Shown here: in pieces, positions 1 to 8,297 of the stretch | Layout of the letters: the number at the start of each line of letters is the position of its first letter | Numbering within the stretch: position 1 is the stretch's first letter | Source: JAHRAH01 sp051009015 | Lineage (GTDB): Bacteria; Pseudomonadota; Gammaproteobacteria; Tethybacterales; Persebacteraceae | Length of the DNA: 16,342 bases | NCBI GenBank assembly: GCA_051009015.1 | Contig: JBPCWZ010000044.1 | Span: forward strand, 1 to 16,342 | Direction: 5' to 3' | Notes under the pieces: generated by a model | What the model saw: the letters and a program-made list of their open reading frames with translations, nothing else | Databases searched by the model: none | What the model was told of the DNA's origin: nothing | Position numbers and translations under genes: made by a program

Positions 1-582
1 TTACGGCGCATTAATGCCGTGTTTGCGGAGGATATCGGACAGGGCGATTAGCGACATTCCGGTAATGGCAGTCGGGTCGCCGCCTTCTATGTTGCACAGC
101 AGTGTTATGCCCAAACCCTCCAACTGCGCGCCGCCCGCGATATCAAAAGACGGTTCCAAACGCACATAACGCAAAACTTCGGCATCATTCGCTTTGCGCA
201 TTACCGCCCGATGCGTTGTTAATGCGCTTGTGCTTTTGCCGCCAAAGCGGACGCTCAGCGCCGTGTAAAAAACAAGCCGGACGCCGCGCATCTTTTTCAG
301 TTGCGCTATCGCCCGCGCGCGGGTGCCGGGTTTGTCAAATATCTTGCCGTTGCCGCCGATGGTTTGGTCGCCGCCGATAATCAATGCATCCGGATAGTCG
401 CCTTCCAGCGATACCGATTTTTGTTCGGCAAGGCGCAAAGCCCGCGCCGCCAAAGGTTCGCCGTCAATATGACGCTCGTCGCAATGCGGCGCGGCGCAAA
501 CAAAAGGCAACCGCAGCCGCTCCATCAGCATCCGCCGATGGCGGGATACCGATGCCAAAATAACTTTCGGCTTTGCTTTCAT
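1..582 (-). CDS. yceF: Maf/YceF-type nucleoside triphosphate pyrophosphatase (7-methyl-GTP type)
   Basis: This 193-residue protein is complete: its TAA is the first three bases of the window. By family, Maf proteins hydrolyse non-canonical NTPs to NMP and pyrophosphate in the cytoplasm, and the YceF subfamily prefers m7GTP. Seen here: the N-terminal P-loop-like motif ILASVSRHRR (8-17), a CAAPHCDE segment (29-36), IIGGDQ with the presumed catalytic Asp72, and a C-terminal GITLLCNIEGGDP segment. The Asp-Gln pair after IIGG, the FVCAAP start and the GG-DPT-I-G-SLIAL ending match YceF (MafB) better than the dTTP/UTP-type YhdE. The gene is divergent from gltD across 37 bases. There is no convincing Shine-Dalgarno, and a TAGAAT box at 590-595 lies 7 bases before the ATG. 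I am confident of the family and fairly confident of the subfamily. Confidence 0.93.
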   Translation of the reverse strand: MKAKPKVILASVSRHRRMLMERLRLPFVCAAPHCDERHIDGEPLAARALRLAEQKSVSLEGDYPDALIIGGDQTIGGNGKIFDKPGTRARAIAQLKKMRGVRLVFYTALSVRFGGKSTSALTTHRAVMRKANDAEVLRYVRLEPSFDIAGGAQLEGLGITLLCNIEGGDPTAITGMSLIALSDILRKHGINAP

Positions 583-619
583 CGTTGTTATTCTATCGCG
601 GGTGTATTAAAATAGCGTT
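583..619. promoter_or_regulatory. Divergent yceF/gltD promoter gap
   Basis: The 37 bases between the two divergent start codons hold a -10-like TAGAAT on the minus strand (595 to 590, 7 bases before the yceF ATG). On the plus strand there is a TAAAAT (608-613, 6 bases before the gltD ATG). Neither gene has a recognisable Shine-Dalgarno in the gap and no good -35 box is visible. If the -10 assignments are right, both messages would begin at or next to the start codon. This is inferred from spacing only. Confidence 0.4.
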
Positions 620-2047
620 ATGGGAAAGATTACCGGCTTTTTGGAAACCGCCCGCGCCGAGTTGCAAACCGCGCCGCCGCCCGAGCGCGTCAAACACTAC
701 GGCGAGTTTGTCTTGCGCCCTTCCTCCGCCATTGTCGGCGAGCAGGCGGCGCGATGCATGGATTGCGGCATTCCCTTTTGCCAAAGCGGCTGCCCCATCC
801 ACAACTGCATCCCCGATTGGAACGACCTCGTCCATAACCAAAACTGGCGGCGGGCGCTTGATGTCTTGCACTCCACCAACAACTTCCCCGAATTTACCGG
901 CAGGGTTTGCCCGGCGCCGTGCGAAGCCGCCTGCACACTTAATATCAATGACGACCCGGTAACCATCAAATCGGTGGAATGCGCCATTATTGACCGCGGC
1001 TGGAAAGAAGGATGGGTAATGCCGCAGTTGCCGGCGCACAAAACCGGCAAGCGCATCGCCGTTGTCGGCTCCGGTCCGGCAGGTTTGGCATGTGCCCAGC
1101 AACTTGCCCGCGCCGGACACGGCGTTGAAGTGTATGAAAAAAACGAGCGCTCCGGCGGTTTGTTGCGCTTTGGCATTCCCGATTTTAAGATGGAAAAACT
1201 GCCGATAGACAGGCGCATAGAACAAATGACCGCCGAAGGCGTGGTGTTTCATAACGGCGTTTGCATCGGCGCGGCGGGCGGGATGCCGGCGGGGCAACTG
1301 CATAATGATTATGATGCCGTTGTGCTTGCCGGCGGTTGTGAAATGCCGCGCGATTTGCCGGTGGCGGGGCGGCAACTTCGGGGGGTGCATTTTGCAATGG
1401 AGTTTTTGCCGCAACAAAACCGCCGCGTTGCCGGTTTGGATGTCAAAACGCCCGACATTCTCGCCGCCGGTAAAAATGTCATCGTCATCGGCGGCGGCGA
1501 TACCGGCTCGGATTGCATTGGCACTTCCAATCGTCAGGATGCTTTGGCGGTGCGACAACTGGAACTAATGCCGCAACCGCCGGAGTGTGAAAACAAGGAT
1601 ATGGTTTGGCCCGACTGGCCCCTGAAAATGCGCACTTCGTCGTCGCACGAAGAAGGTTGCGGGCGCGAATGGAGCATTACCACAAAAGAACTTATTGACG
1701 ATGGCGATGGAAATGTTTGCGCCCTGCGCGCGGCAAGAGTGGAATGGCAGGGCGGGAAGATGACGGAAATGCCCGACTCGGCTTTTGACATTCCCGCCGA
1801 TTTGGTGCTTTTGGCGATGGGTTATGTTTCGCCGGTGCGCGCCGGAATGCTGGAAGAGTTGGCTTTGACTTTGGATGCGCGCGGGAATGTGCAGACCGAA
1901 AACTACCGCTCGTCAATGGACAATGTTTTTTGCGCCGGTGATATGCGCCGCGGGCAATCGCTTGTTGTTTGGGCGATTCGCGAAGGGCGGCAGTGTGCGC
2001 GCGCCGTGGATGCCTACTTGAATGGCAAAAGCCATCTTGCCGGTTAG
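620..2047 (+). CDS. gltD: Glutamate synthase small (beta) subunit, NADPH-dependent
   Basis: The 475-residue protein has the usual GltD length. The subunit takes electrons from NADPH to FAD and, with the GltB subunit, makes glutamate from glutamine and 2-oxoglutarate. Domains seen: an N-terminal iron-sulphur domain with cysteines at 46, 49, 54, 58, 63, 97, 101 and 105. A dinucleotide fold for FAD follows, VVGSGPAG at about 148-155, with YEKNERSGGLLRFGIPDFK after it. A second, NADPH-binding fold is VIGGGDTGSD at about 290-300. The C-terminal FAD motif is CAGDMRRGQSLVVWAI. The start is fixed by good N-terminal homology (MGKITGFLE), not by a ribosome site. No gltB lies within the window. Related GltD-like oxidoreductases work with other partners, so the exact electron acceptor is inferred. 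Confidence 0.93.
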   Translation: MGKITGFLETARAELQTAPPPERVKHYGEFVLRPSSAIVGEQAARCMDCGIPFCQSGCPIHNCIPDWNDLVHNQNWRRALDVLHSTNNFPEFTGRVCPAPCEAACTLNINDDPVTIKSVECAIIDRGWKEGWVMPQLPAHKTGKRIAVVGSGPAGLACAQQLARAGHGVEVYEKNERSGGLLRFGIPDFKMEKLPIDRRIEQMTAEGVVFHNGVCIGAAGGMPAGQLHNDYDAVVLAGGCEMPRDLPVAGRQLRGVHFAMEFLPQQNRRVAGLDVKTPDILAAGKNVIVIGGGDTGSDCIGTSNRQDALAVRQLELMPQPPECENKDMVWPDWPLKMRTSSSHEEGCGREWSITTKELIDDGDGNVCALRAARVEWQGGKMTEMPDSAFDIPADLVLLAMGYVSPVRAGMLEELALTLDARGNVQTENYRSSMDNVFCAGDMRRGQSLVVWAIREGRQCARAVDAYLNGKSHLAG

Positions 2048-2062
2048 CCGACAAACCGGCAA
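2037..2062. terminator. Hairpin between convergent gltD and hemD
   Basis: A perfect 9-bp inverted repeat, TTGCCGGTT (2037-2045) and AACCGGCAA (2054-2062), with an 8-base loop, spans the gltD stop codon. It sits where a bidirectional terminator is expected. There is no clear T-tract on either strand, so intrinsic termination is uncertain. Confidence 0.35.
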
Positions 2063-2084
2063 ACCGCAACAAAAAGCCAAAAGA

Positions 2085-2828
2085 TTATTTCATCACTTCG
2101 GCTATCGCCGTTGCCATCGTTTCCGGCGCGGGCATTGACACGGTAACATTGCCAAAACCGCGCATTCTGGCGGCATCCATAATGCTCGGATGGATGACAA
2201 AAAGCGGAAGTTCTTTCAGCCAGCGGTTGTCGGGCGCGGTCATCTCTTCCATATAAAGCAGCGTTTCCGCGCTGTATGCGACCGCCGCGCCGAGTTGCCC
2301 CGATGTGCCCATTACCGATATGCCGCTGTCGCCTTTGGGCGCGACTCTGCGGTATAGCGGGATTGTGGTGATTTTCGCCCCCTGCCGCACAAGCGCGCGG
2401 CAAAGCGCCGGAGACAAACTCTCCGGGTCGTCGCCGCGCAAGCCGCCGAATATGGCGATTTGTTTGTTTGCCGGGCGCGATAGCATCGGGTTGTGCAAAA
2501 GGGCGGGGGTGTCGCCGACATTTTGCGGGCAGACAATCTTGGCAAATGATTTGCCCAGCGCGTTTTTGGTTGCGCCGCCTATCGCCATTGCCGGCGGATG
2601 GGCGATGGTTTTTTCGGCAACCATGGCAAAGCGCCGCGCCGCTTCGGCGCTGACAAAAAGCGCGACGAAATACCGGCGCGGGTTTGTCAAAAAGCGCTCC
2701 AACAGGCGGGTGTCGCCATAATCTTCTATGTTGAGCGCCGGCTGCACAATCGTTTGCAAGCCGCGCCTTTGCAGCGCTTCGGCGAGGGCGGTTGATTTTT
2801 CAAGGGGACGCGTTATCCAGATATGCAT
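2085..2828 (-). CDS. hemD: Uroporphyrinogen-III synthase
   Basis: The 247-residue protein matches the HemD length. The enzyme cyclises hydroxymethylbilane with inversion of ring D to give uroporphyrinogen III, the branch point for haem, sirohaem and cobalamin. HemD is poorly conserved in sequence. Visible hallmarks are the N-terminal WITRP (4-8), a middle IAIFGGLRGDD segment (124-134) ending in IPLYRR (156-161) with the conserved Tyr, and AYSAETLLY in the second lobe. The start at 2828 has a GGAG nine bases upstream, inside the end of hemC, so the two genes overlap by 16 bases and are probably translationally coupled. The context (directly after hemC) supports the call strongly. Confidence 0.88.
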   Translation of the reverse strand: MHIWITRPLEKSTALAEALQRRGLQTIVQPALNIEDYGDTRLLERFLTNPRRYFVALFVSAEAARRFAMVAEKTIAHPPAMAIGGATKNALGKSFAKIVCPQNVGDTPALLHNPMLSRPANKQIAIFGGLRGDDPESLSPALCRALVRQGAKITTIPLYRRVAPKGDSGISVMGTSGQLGAAVAYSAETLLYMEEMTAPDNRWLKELPLFVIHPSIMDAARMRGFGNVTVSMPAPETMATAIAEVMK

Positions 2829-3706
2829 TGTTGTTTTCTCCTTATTGCAGTTGCCGCGCTTTTTGCCGCGGCGGTTGGTGTTGAACTTGTTGCGCTTGCA
2901 TAATGCAGTTTGCCGCCAAAAGCATGGCAGACCGACATGCGGATATTTCCGCCCTCAATCCGGGCGTGCGCGCCCAAAGGAGTATGACAATCGGCATTCA
3001 TTTGCGCGGCAAAGAATCTTTCGGCGCGCGCGCGCATCGTTGCATTATCATTGCCGAGTTTGGCGAGAGTGTTGATTAATCCGTCATTATCCGCCAAACA
3101 TTCAATGCCGATTAAACCCTGACACGATGCGGGAACAAAAACATCGGGCGGAAGATATTCGGTTATCAAATCGCGCAAGCCAAGGCGGTGCAAACCGGCG
3201 GCGGCAAGGATAAGCGCATCGCATTCGCCGCCGCGCATTTTTTTCAGGCGCGTGCCGATATTGCCGCGCATTGGCACAATATGAAAATGCGGCGCAACAT
3301 CTAAGGCAATGGCGGCGCGGCGCGGGCTGCAAGTGCCGATGCGCGCGCCTTTTGGCAACTGCCGCCATTTTGCGCCGCTTGCCGATATCAAAACATCGCG
3401 GGCATCTTCGCCAAAGCCAACCGCAGCCAAAACAAAATCATCCGCCACCGAACATTCCATATCCTTTAAGGAATGCACGGCAAAATCGGCATTTCCCGCG
3501 CTAATGCTGTTTTGCAAAGCGCGGACAAAAAGCATTTTGCCGCCAATGTCCGCCAAAGGTTTTTCGCTTGTGTCGCCTTCGGCGGTAATGCCGACAATAT
3601 CGGCGGCAAAACCATAACGCTCTTTCAATGCCGCAATAACCGCCCGGGTTTGTGCCATCGCCAGCGGGCTTTTGCGCGATGCCGCCCGCAGTTTTGTTTT
3701 TGTCAT
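2813..3706 (-). CDS. hemC: Porphobilinogen deaminase (hydroxymethylbilane synthase)
   Basis: The enzyme polymerises four porphobilinogens to hydroxymethylbilane. From the chosen ATG at 3706 the protein is 297 residues. It begins MTKTKLRAASRKSPLAMAQ, which aligns with the canonical HemC start. An upstream in-frame ATG at 3760 would add 18 unrelated residues inside ubiB. Seen: FAVHSLKDM (75-83) with catalytic Asp82, TCSPRRAA (125-132), MRGNIGTRL (146-154), and Cys240 in DCHTPLGAHA, the attachment site of the dipyrromethane cofactor. The usual GGC is ADC here, a mild deviation. Its ATG overlaps the ubiB stop as ATGA, and its 3' end overlaps hemD by 16 bases, so the three genes form one unit. Confidence 0.94.
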   Translation of the reverse strand: MTKTKLRAASRKSPLAMAQTRAVIAALKERYGFAADIVGITAEGDTSEKPLADIGGKMLFVRALQNSISAGNADFAVHSLKDMECSVADDFVLAAVGFGEDARDVLISASGAKWRQLPKGARIGTCSPRRAAIALDVAPHFHIVPMRGNIGTRLKKMRGGECDALILAAAGLHRLGLRDLITEYLPPDVFVPASCQGLIGIECLADNDGLINTLAKLGNDNATMRARAERFFAAQMNADCHTPLGAHARIEGGNIRMSVCHAFGGKLHYASATSSTPTAAAKSAATAIRRKQQCISG

Positions 3707-5205
3707 CGCCACAACAACAACGCCGCCGCAAGCGCGGAAACAAAAGCAATCAATCGCCATCTTCTCCTGCTCGCCCGCAGTTTTGTTATCTTGCCGCCGT
3801 CATTGTATTCTGCGTTTTGCATCTGTCGCATCCACATTCTTGCCAGCGGCGGCAAATCGCGGGCGATGGCGGCGATATCCGGCATTTGCCGCCGCAACAA
3901 AACAGCATTCCGGCGGACGCCAAACTGCCGCGCCGCCCACTTCTCCAAAAAAGGTTTTGCGGTATCCCACAAATTAATATCCGGGTCCAGTTGCCGCCCC
4001 ATCGCCTCAACATTAAGCAGGGTTTTTTGCAGCAGAGTCAGTTGCGGCTGCACTTCCAGCCGGAAAGCGCGCGCGGTATTAAACATCTGCATCAGAAGTT
4101 TGCCGAACGAAATATCTTTTAGCGGCTTGGCAAAGATTGGCTCGCACACGGCGCGAATCGCCGCTTCAAACGATTCTATGCGCGTGTCCGGGGGAGTCCA
4201 CCCCGCCTGAACATGCATCTCGGCAACGCGCCGGTAATCGCGATTAAAAAACGCTATCATATTGCGCGCCAGATATTCCTTGTCAATATCCGACAACCTG
4301 CCGACAATGCCGTAATCAAAAAGCACAAACTCTCCGCCGTCGCCAACGCGGATATTGCCCGGGTGCATATCGGCATGAAAAAAACTGTCGCGAAACACTT
4401 GCGTGAAAAACAAATCCACCCCTCTTTTTGCCAGCGACTGCAAGTTATGACCTTTGGCGCGCAGCGCGTTAATATCCGATATCGGCGTGCCGGACAAAAA
4501 ATCCATCACCATCACATCGCGGCTGCACCATTGCCAATAAACGGACGGGGCTTTCAATCCGGCGTCATTGCCAAAGTTGCGCCCGATTTGCGCGCAGTTT
4601 GACGCTTCCATTATCAAATCGGTCTCTTCGTCCAAATGTCCGGCAAACTCCTCCACAACCGCGCGCGGGCGAAGTAATCTGCCGTCTTTTAATGCATATT
4701 CCAAAAACGCGGCGGCGGTTTTCATCAACTCCACATCGCGGTGTATTTGTTTGCGAATGCCGGGGCGCAGTATTTTTACGGCGACATCATCCTTTGCGTC
4801 AATCAAACGGGCGCGATGCACCTGCGCGACCGATGCACTGCCGACAGGAGCAAAATCAAACCCGGCAAAAATAGAATCCAACGGCGCATCATAAACCTTG
4901 TGCAAGGCGGCGCGAATGATATCGGCATTTTCCGGCGGCACTTGTTCCTGCAGTTTTTCCAACTCGGCGATATATTCCGGCGGCAGCAAATCGTGCCGCG
5001 TGGACAAAAACTGCCCGAACTTGACAAAGATGGGACCCAGTGATTCCAATGCCATGCGCAGCCGCTGCGCCGCCGAATGCGAAAACCGCCGCCAATAAAA
5101 CAACCGCCGCAACAAACGCAAAAACCGGCTATTGACATTCGGCGGAATCAATTGTTCCAAGCCGAATCGCCAAACAATGCGAACAATAGTCCAAAACCGC
5201 AACAT
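3703..5205 (-). CDS. ubiB: UbiB family atypical kinase/ATPase for ubiquinone biosynthesis
   Basis: The protein is 500 residues from the ATG at 5205. UbiB (ABC1/ADCK family) is a protein-kinase-like ATPase needed for coenzyme Q biosynthesis at the inner membrane. Seen: the diagnostic KFGQ motif (62-65), the A-rich nucleotide loop GSASVAQVH (122-130), the VAVK lysine at 144, the catalytic segment FHADMHPGNI (276-285), and the FDYG metal-binding motif (296-299, standing in for DFG). A single C-terminal hydrophobic segment (about 483-500) fits the UbiB membrane anchor, although the usual two-helix tail looks shortened. A TTG in-frame start at 5277 would add 24 arginine-rich residues that do not resemble UbiB and was rejected. 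No ubiE or ubiJ neighbour is present. The gene leads the ubiB-hemC-hemD chain. Confidence 0.93.
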   Translation of the reverse strand: MLRFWTIVRIVWRFGLEQLIPPNVNSRFLRLLRRLFYWRRFSHSAAQRLRMALESLGPIFVKFGQFLSTRHDLLPPEYIAELEKLQEQVPPENADIIRAALHKVYDAPLDSIFAGFDFAPVGSASVAQVHRARLIDAKDDVAVKILRPGIRKQIHRDVELMKTAAAFLEYALKDGRLLRPRAVVEEFAGHLDEETDLIMEASNCAQIGRNFGNDAGLKAPSVYWQWCSRDVMVMDFLSGTPISDINALRAKGHNLQSLAKRGVDLFFTQVFRDSFFHADMHPGNIRVGDGGEFVLFDYGIVGRLSDIDKEYLARNMIAFFNRDYRRVAEMHVQAGWTPPDTRIESFEAAIRAVCEPIFAKPLKDISFGKLLMQMFNTARAFRLEVQPQLTLLQKTLLNVEAMGRQLDPDINLWDTAKPFLEKWAARQFGVRRNAVLLRRQMPDIAAIARDLPPLARMWMRQMQNAEYNDGGKITKLRASRRRWRLIAFVSALAAALLLWR

Positions 5206-5221
5206 CGTTATGCCGTCAGTG

Positions 5222-5317
5222 CTATGCGCCGTTAATAATCGGTTCTTTCGCCGGCGCCTCGCGCAGGGATGTCGCAAGGGTTGTATTTGCCGCCTCTTCG
5301 CGCCTTTTTTGATTCAT
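5222..5317 (-). CDS. Possible 31-codon ORF upstream of ubiB
   Basis: An ATG at 5317 opens a 31-residue, charged reading frame beginning MNQKRREEAANTT and ending in TAG, 16 bases before the ubiB ATG. A weak GAG lies about 9 bases upstream. It sits some 30 bases downstream of a TATAAT box, the position of a leader or translationally coupled small gene. I recognise no family, it has no hydrophobic segment, and a chance ORF of this size is common. Confidence 0.25.
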   Translation of the reverse strand: MNQKRREEAANTTLATSLREAPAKEPIINGA

Positions 5318-5353
5318 CGCACTATCTCAATTCGCATTTCGCTTTGTCTGCCG

Positions 5354-5385
5354 ATTATACATTACCACGCCGCCGCCATTGCCAA
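5354..5385 (-). promoter_or_regulatory. Possible promoter of ubiB-hemC-hemD
   Basis: On the minus strand a perfect TATAAT (5359 to 5354) is preceded by TTGGCA (5385 to 5380) with 20 bases between, which is longer than the usual 16 to 18. The box lies in the only sizeable gap (5206-5424) before the ubiB operon. Start of transcription would be near 5347. The rest of that gap shows no clear terminator for the liu operon. Confidence 0.4.
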
Positions 5386-5424
5386 AAATCGCCCGAAAGC
5401 GCAAACCGCCTTTTTTCGCCGGTA

Positions 5425-6282
5425 TTATCCGCCGATGATGGCGCGGATGAACTCTGCCGCGCGGGCGAGTTTGTCTTCGTCAATGCCGGTTGTTATGCCG
5501 CGCCGGTGCAAAAAGCGCGCGACTTTTTCGGTAGCGACATTTCCCGGCGCACCGGGGGCAAAAGGACAGCCGCCCAAACCGCCAATGGCGGCGTCTATTT
5601 TTACCACGCCGCATTCCAATGCCGCCGCGATATTGTCAATCGCCGCGCCGCCGGTGTCGTGAAAATGCCCGGCGACAGCCGACATCGGGATTTGTTTGCC
5701 CGTCTCGCGCAGTAGTTTTCTGACATCTTCGGGTTTGCCGCCGCCGATGGTGTCGGCGAGGGATATCTCGTCGCAACCGATACTGAAAAGCCGCGCCGCA
5801 ACTTCCGCCGCAAATGACGGCGAAACCGCGCCCTGGTAAGGGCAAACAATCGCCGTGGAAAGATAACCGCGCACGCGCAAGCCGCGCTTTTTGGCGGCGG
5901 CGATTATCGGGGCAAATGTTTGGATGCTTTCGTCAATTGTGCAGTTGATATTCTTTTTGACAAATGATTCGGAAGCGCCTGTAAAAACGGCGATTTCGCC
6001 GATAGTATCCGCCGCCAATGCCGTTTGCAAACCGCGATGATTTGGCACAAGCGCGGAATAACAAACGCCGCCGCCTTTTGGCAAACCGCCGATGACGGCG
6101 GCGGCATCAGCCATTTGCGGGACTTTTTTTGCCGATACGCATGCCGCGACTTCAATGCGCGAAAGGTTGCCGGCGGCAAGTTTGTTTATCAGGCGCAACT
6201 TGTCGGCGGTTTTGACAATGTGCTTTTCGTTTTGCAGCCCGTCCCGCGGTCCGACTTCTATGATCTCAACCGCCGCCGTCAT
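5425..6282 (-). CDS. liuE: Hydroxymethylglutaryl-CoA lyase
   Basis: The 285-residue enzyme cleaves 3-hydroxy-3-methylglutaryl-CoA to acetoacetate and acetyl-CoA, the last liu step. Seen: VGPRDGLQNE (10-19) with catalytic Arg13 and metal ligand Asp14, SLADTIGGGKP (174-184), metal-binding GHFHDT (205-210), and the signature GGLGGCPFAPGA (235-246) with active-site Cys239. The protein aligns over the full length of bacterial HMG-CoA lyases, which are TIM barrels of DRE-TIM type. Its ATG overlaps the liuD stop as ATGA. It is the last gene of the operon, followed by the 219-base gap before ubiB. Homocitrate or isopropylmalate synthases share the fold, but the GLGGCP loop and the neighbours decide the assignment. 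Confidence 0.95.
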   Translation of the reverse strand: MTAAVEIIEVGPRDGLQNEKHIVKTADKLRLINKLAAGNLSRIEVAACVSAKKVPQMADAAAVIGGLPKGGGVCYSALVPNHRGLQTALAADTIGEIAVFTGASESFVKKNINCTIDESIQTFAPIIAAAKKRGLRVRGYLSTAIVCPYQGAVSPSFAAEVAARLFSIGCDEISLADTIGGGKPEDVRKLLRETGKQIPMSAVAGHFHDTGGAAIDNIAAALECGVVKIDAAIGGLGGCPFAPGAPGNVATEKVARFLHRRGITTGIDEDKLARAAEFIRAIIGG

Positions 6283-8297
6283 TTGTTATTTTCGCTTTTG
6301 CCATCTTTGTTATTGATGCGCGCCAAAACCGCACCGGCGGAGACGACATTTCCCGCTGCGCATTCCATCGTTTTAACAATGCCATCGTGCGGGGCTTCTA
6401 TCACAATATCCATCTTCATCGCTTCCATAACGATAATCCCATCGCCGCCGCAAACAACATCGCCGCTTTGTGCCATTACTTCGCGGACAATGCCGGACAT
6501 CGGCGCGATAACAATACCGCCGCTTTTGCCATCCGCCGCCGCCATATCATTGGCAATTGGCAACTCGCCCAAGCGAAAGGTTAGCGATATGCCGCCGCAA
6601 AAAACATTAACAACATCATCGGCGGCAATATCGCACTCGGCAAAAGCATTACCGCCGCCGCTTTTGCCGTCATCGGTTTCATCGGCTATTTCGGTTATTT
6701 GCGCGCCAATGCCGCCATGGCAAATACGGCAGTTTTTCAATACCATCGCACCATTGTCATCGTCAATGCGGCATTCGTCGCCATCCATCTGCAAGCGGCA
6801 GCGATAGCATTCGTCATCATCGCGCAAAACAACAAAGGCGCGGCGGCAAGTATCATTCAGGCGAAAACCGGCGGCGGGGCAGGGTGCCTTTATGGCAAAA
6901 TAAGCGGCGGTAAGAAAAGCCGCCCGCCGCCGTCTTTTTCGCACAATAACAAGCGCATCATCATAAACATTTTCGGCGCTTGCCGTAAAAGTCGCACCGG
7001 CGGCAAAAGGCGCGCTTTCGGCGAGGGCGGCGATGAATGCGGTGTTTGTCGCAATGCCGTCAATGCGCGTTTTTGCCAATGCCGACAAAAGGCGCTTTCG
7101 GGTTTGTTGACGGCTTGCGCCGGTCGCGATGATTTTGACAAGCATGGAATCATATTCGCCGCCGACAACTTCTCCGGCGCAAATGCCGCTGTCGGTTCGG
7201 ATGCCGGGAAGTTTTGGCATGTGATATGTTGTTATCACGCCCGCCGCCGGCATAAGTTTCCGCAATGGGTTTTCGGCGCAAATACGCGCTTCCATCGCCC
7301 ATTTTGGCGCATCTTCCGGCGGCGTCAGGGTCGCAGGCAATAACTCCCCGGCGGCAATGCGCAGTTGCCATTCAACCAAATCAATGCCAAACAACTCTTC
7401 CGTTAGCGGATGCTCCACTTGCAGCCGCGCGTTTATCTCCAAAAAATACAACTTGCCGCTGTCTTCGTCAAGCAAAAACTCCGCCGTTCCCGCGTTTTCA
7501 TATTTTGCCGCCCGGGCGATTTTTAGCGCGCAGGAATGCAACTCTTGCCTTTGTTTTTCGCTCAATGAAGGGGCGGGCGATTCTTCAAGTATCTTTTGAT
7601 GCCGCCGCTGCATTGAACAATCGCGCTCGCCAAGGGTGTGGATGGTTTTGTTTTTGTCGGCGAGAATCTGCACTTCCAAATGCCGCGCCTTTGGCAGGTA
7701 TTTTTCCGCCAATAATGCGCCATCGCCAAAAGCGTTTTTGGCTTCGCGCTGCGCGCTTTTCAGCATTGTTTGCATTTCGGCGGCATTTGCAACAATGCGC
7801 ATTCCGCGCCCGCCGCCGCCCGCCGCCGCTTTTAGCATTAGCGGATAACCGATAGTATCGGCAATAATACCGCCGCCGCTTTTGATATTGACCGGCAAGC
7901 CGGGCAAAATGTGCACACCCGCTTTTTGCGCCAATTGACGGGCGCGGATTTTGGATGCGGCAACTTGCATAACTTGCGGCGGAGGTCCGACAAAAGCAAA
8001 ACCGGCATTCAGACAAGCGGCGGCAAAAGCCGGATTTTCCGACAAAAACCCGCACCCGGGATGCACCGCTTGCGCTCCTGTTTGTTTGGCGATATCAACA
8101 ATGGCGGCGATATCCAAATAGGGAATGCTTGCCCCGCCCGCCGGAAGTGGCAAAGCGATATCGGCAAGGCGGGTATGCAATGCGCCGCTGTCGTTTGGCG
8201 CATATATGGCGATGGTTTGCATGCCGAGTTTTTGCGCCGTGCGAATAATGCGGCATGCTATCTCGCCCCGGTTGGCGATGACAATGCGCTTAAACAT
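6279..8297 (-). CDS. liuD: 3-Methylcrotonyl-CoA carboxylase, biotin carboxylase/carrier (alpha) subunit
   Basis: This 672-residue alpha subunit carboxylates its own biotin with ATP and bicarbonate and passes the carboxyl group to LiuB. Domains in order: a biotin carboxylase N-lobe from MFKRIVIANRGEIACRI; an ATP-grasp fold with the glycine loop GGGGRGMRIV near 160-170 and FLEINARLQVEHPLTE near 295-310; a poorly conserved linker domain; and a C-terminal biotinyl carrier domain with VMEAMKMD, in which Lys628 is the biotin site. The same architecture is found in acetyl- and propionyl-CoA carboxylases, so the substrate comes from its position between liuC and liuE. It overlaps liuC by 8 bases and liuE by 4, consistent with coupled translation. 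Confidence 0.94.
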   Translation of the reverse strand: MFKRIVIANRGEIACRIIRTAQKLGMQTIAIYAPNDSGALHTRLADIALPLPAGGASIPYLDIAAIVDIAKQTGAQAVHPGCGFLSENPAFAAACLNAGFAFVGPPPQVMQVAASKIRARQLAQKAGVHILPGLPVNIKSGGGIIADTIGYPLMLKAAAGGGGRGMRIVANAAEMQTMLKSAQREAKNAFGDGALLAEKYLPKARHLEVQILADKNKTIHTLGERDCSMQRRHQKILEESPAPSLSEKQRQELHSCALKIARAAKYENAGTAEFLLDEDSGKLYFLEINARLQVEHPLTEELFGIDLVEWQLRIAAGELLPATLTPPEDAPKWAMEARICAENPLRKLMPAAGVITTYHMPKLPGIRTDSGICAGEVVGGEYDSMLVKIIATGASRQQTRKRLLSALAKTRIDGIATNTAFIAALAESAPFAAGATFTASAENVYDDALVIVRKRRRRAAFLTAAYFAIKAPCPAAGFRLNDTCRRAFVVLRDDDECYRCRLQMDGDECRIDDDNGAMVLKNCRICHGGIGAQITEIADETDDGKSGGGNAFAECDIAADDVVNVFCGGISLTFRLGELPIANDMAAADGKSGGIVIAPMSGIVREVMAQSGDVVCGGDGIIVMEAMKMDIVIEAPHDGIVKTMECAAGNVVSAGAVLARINNKDGKSENNK

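Noticed and set aside
593..1558. 321-codon minus-strand open frame opposite gltD
   Set aside because: It lies fully antisense to a clear gltD and its Ala/Arg/His-rich translation resembles no family. It is a shadow of GC-rich codons.
3707..3760. Earlier hemC start with AGGAG nearby
   Set aside because: The GGAG is only three bases from the ATG and the 18 extra residues do not match HemC, which normally begins at the 3706 start.
5206..5277. TTG start extending UbiB by 24 residues
   Set aside because: The extension is arginine-rich and unlike UbiB N-termini, and it overlaps a possible small ORF.
6025..7343. Long plus-strand open frames opposite liuE and liuD
   Set aside because: They are antisense to well-conserved genes and have low-complexity translations.
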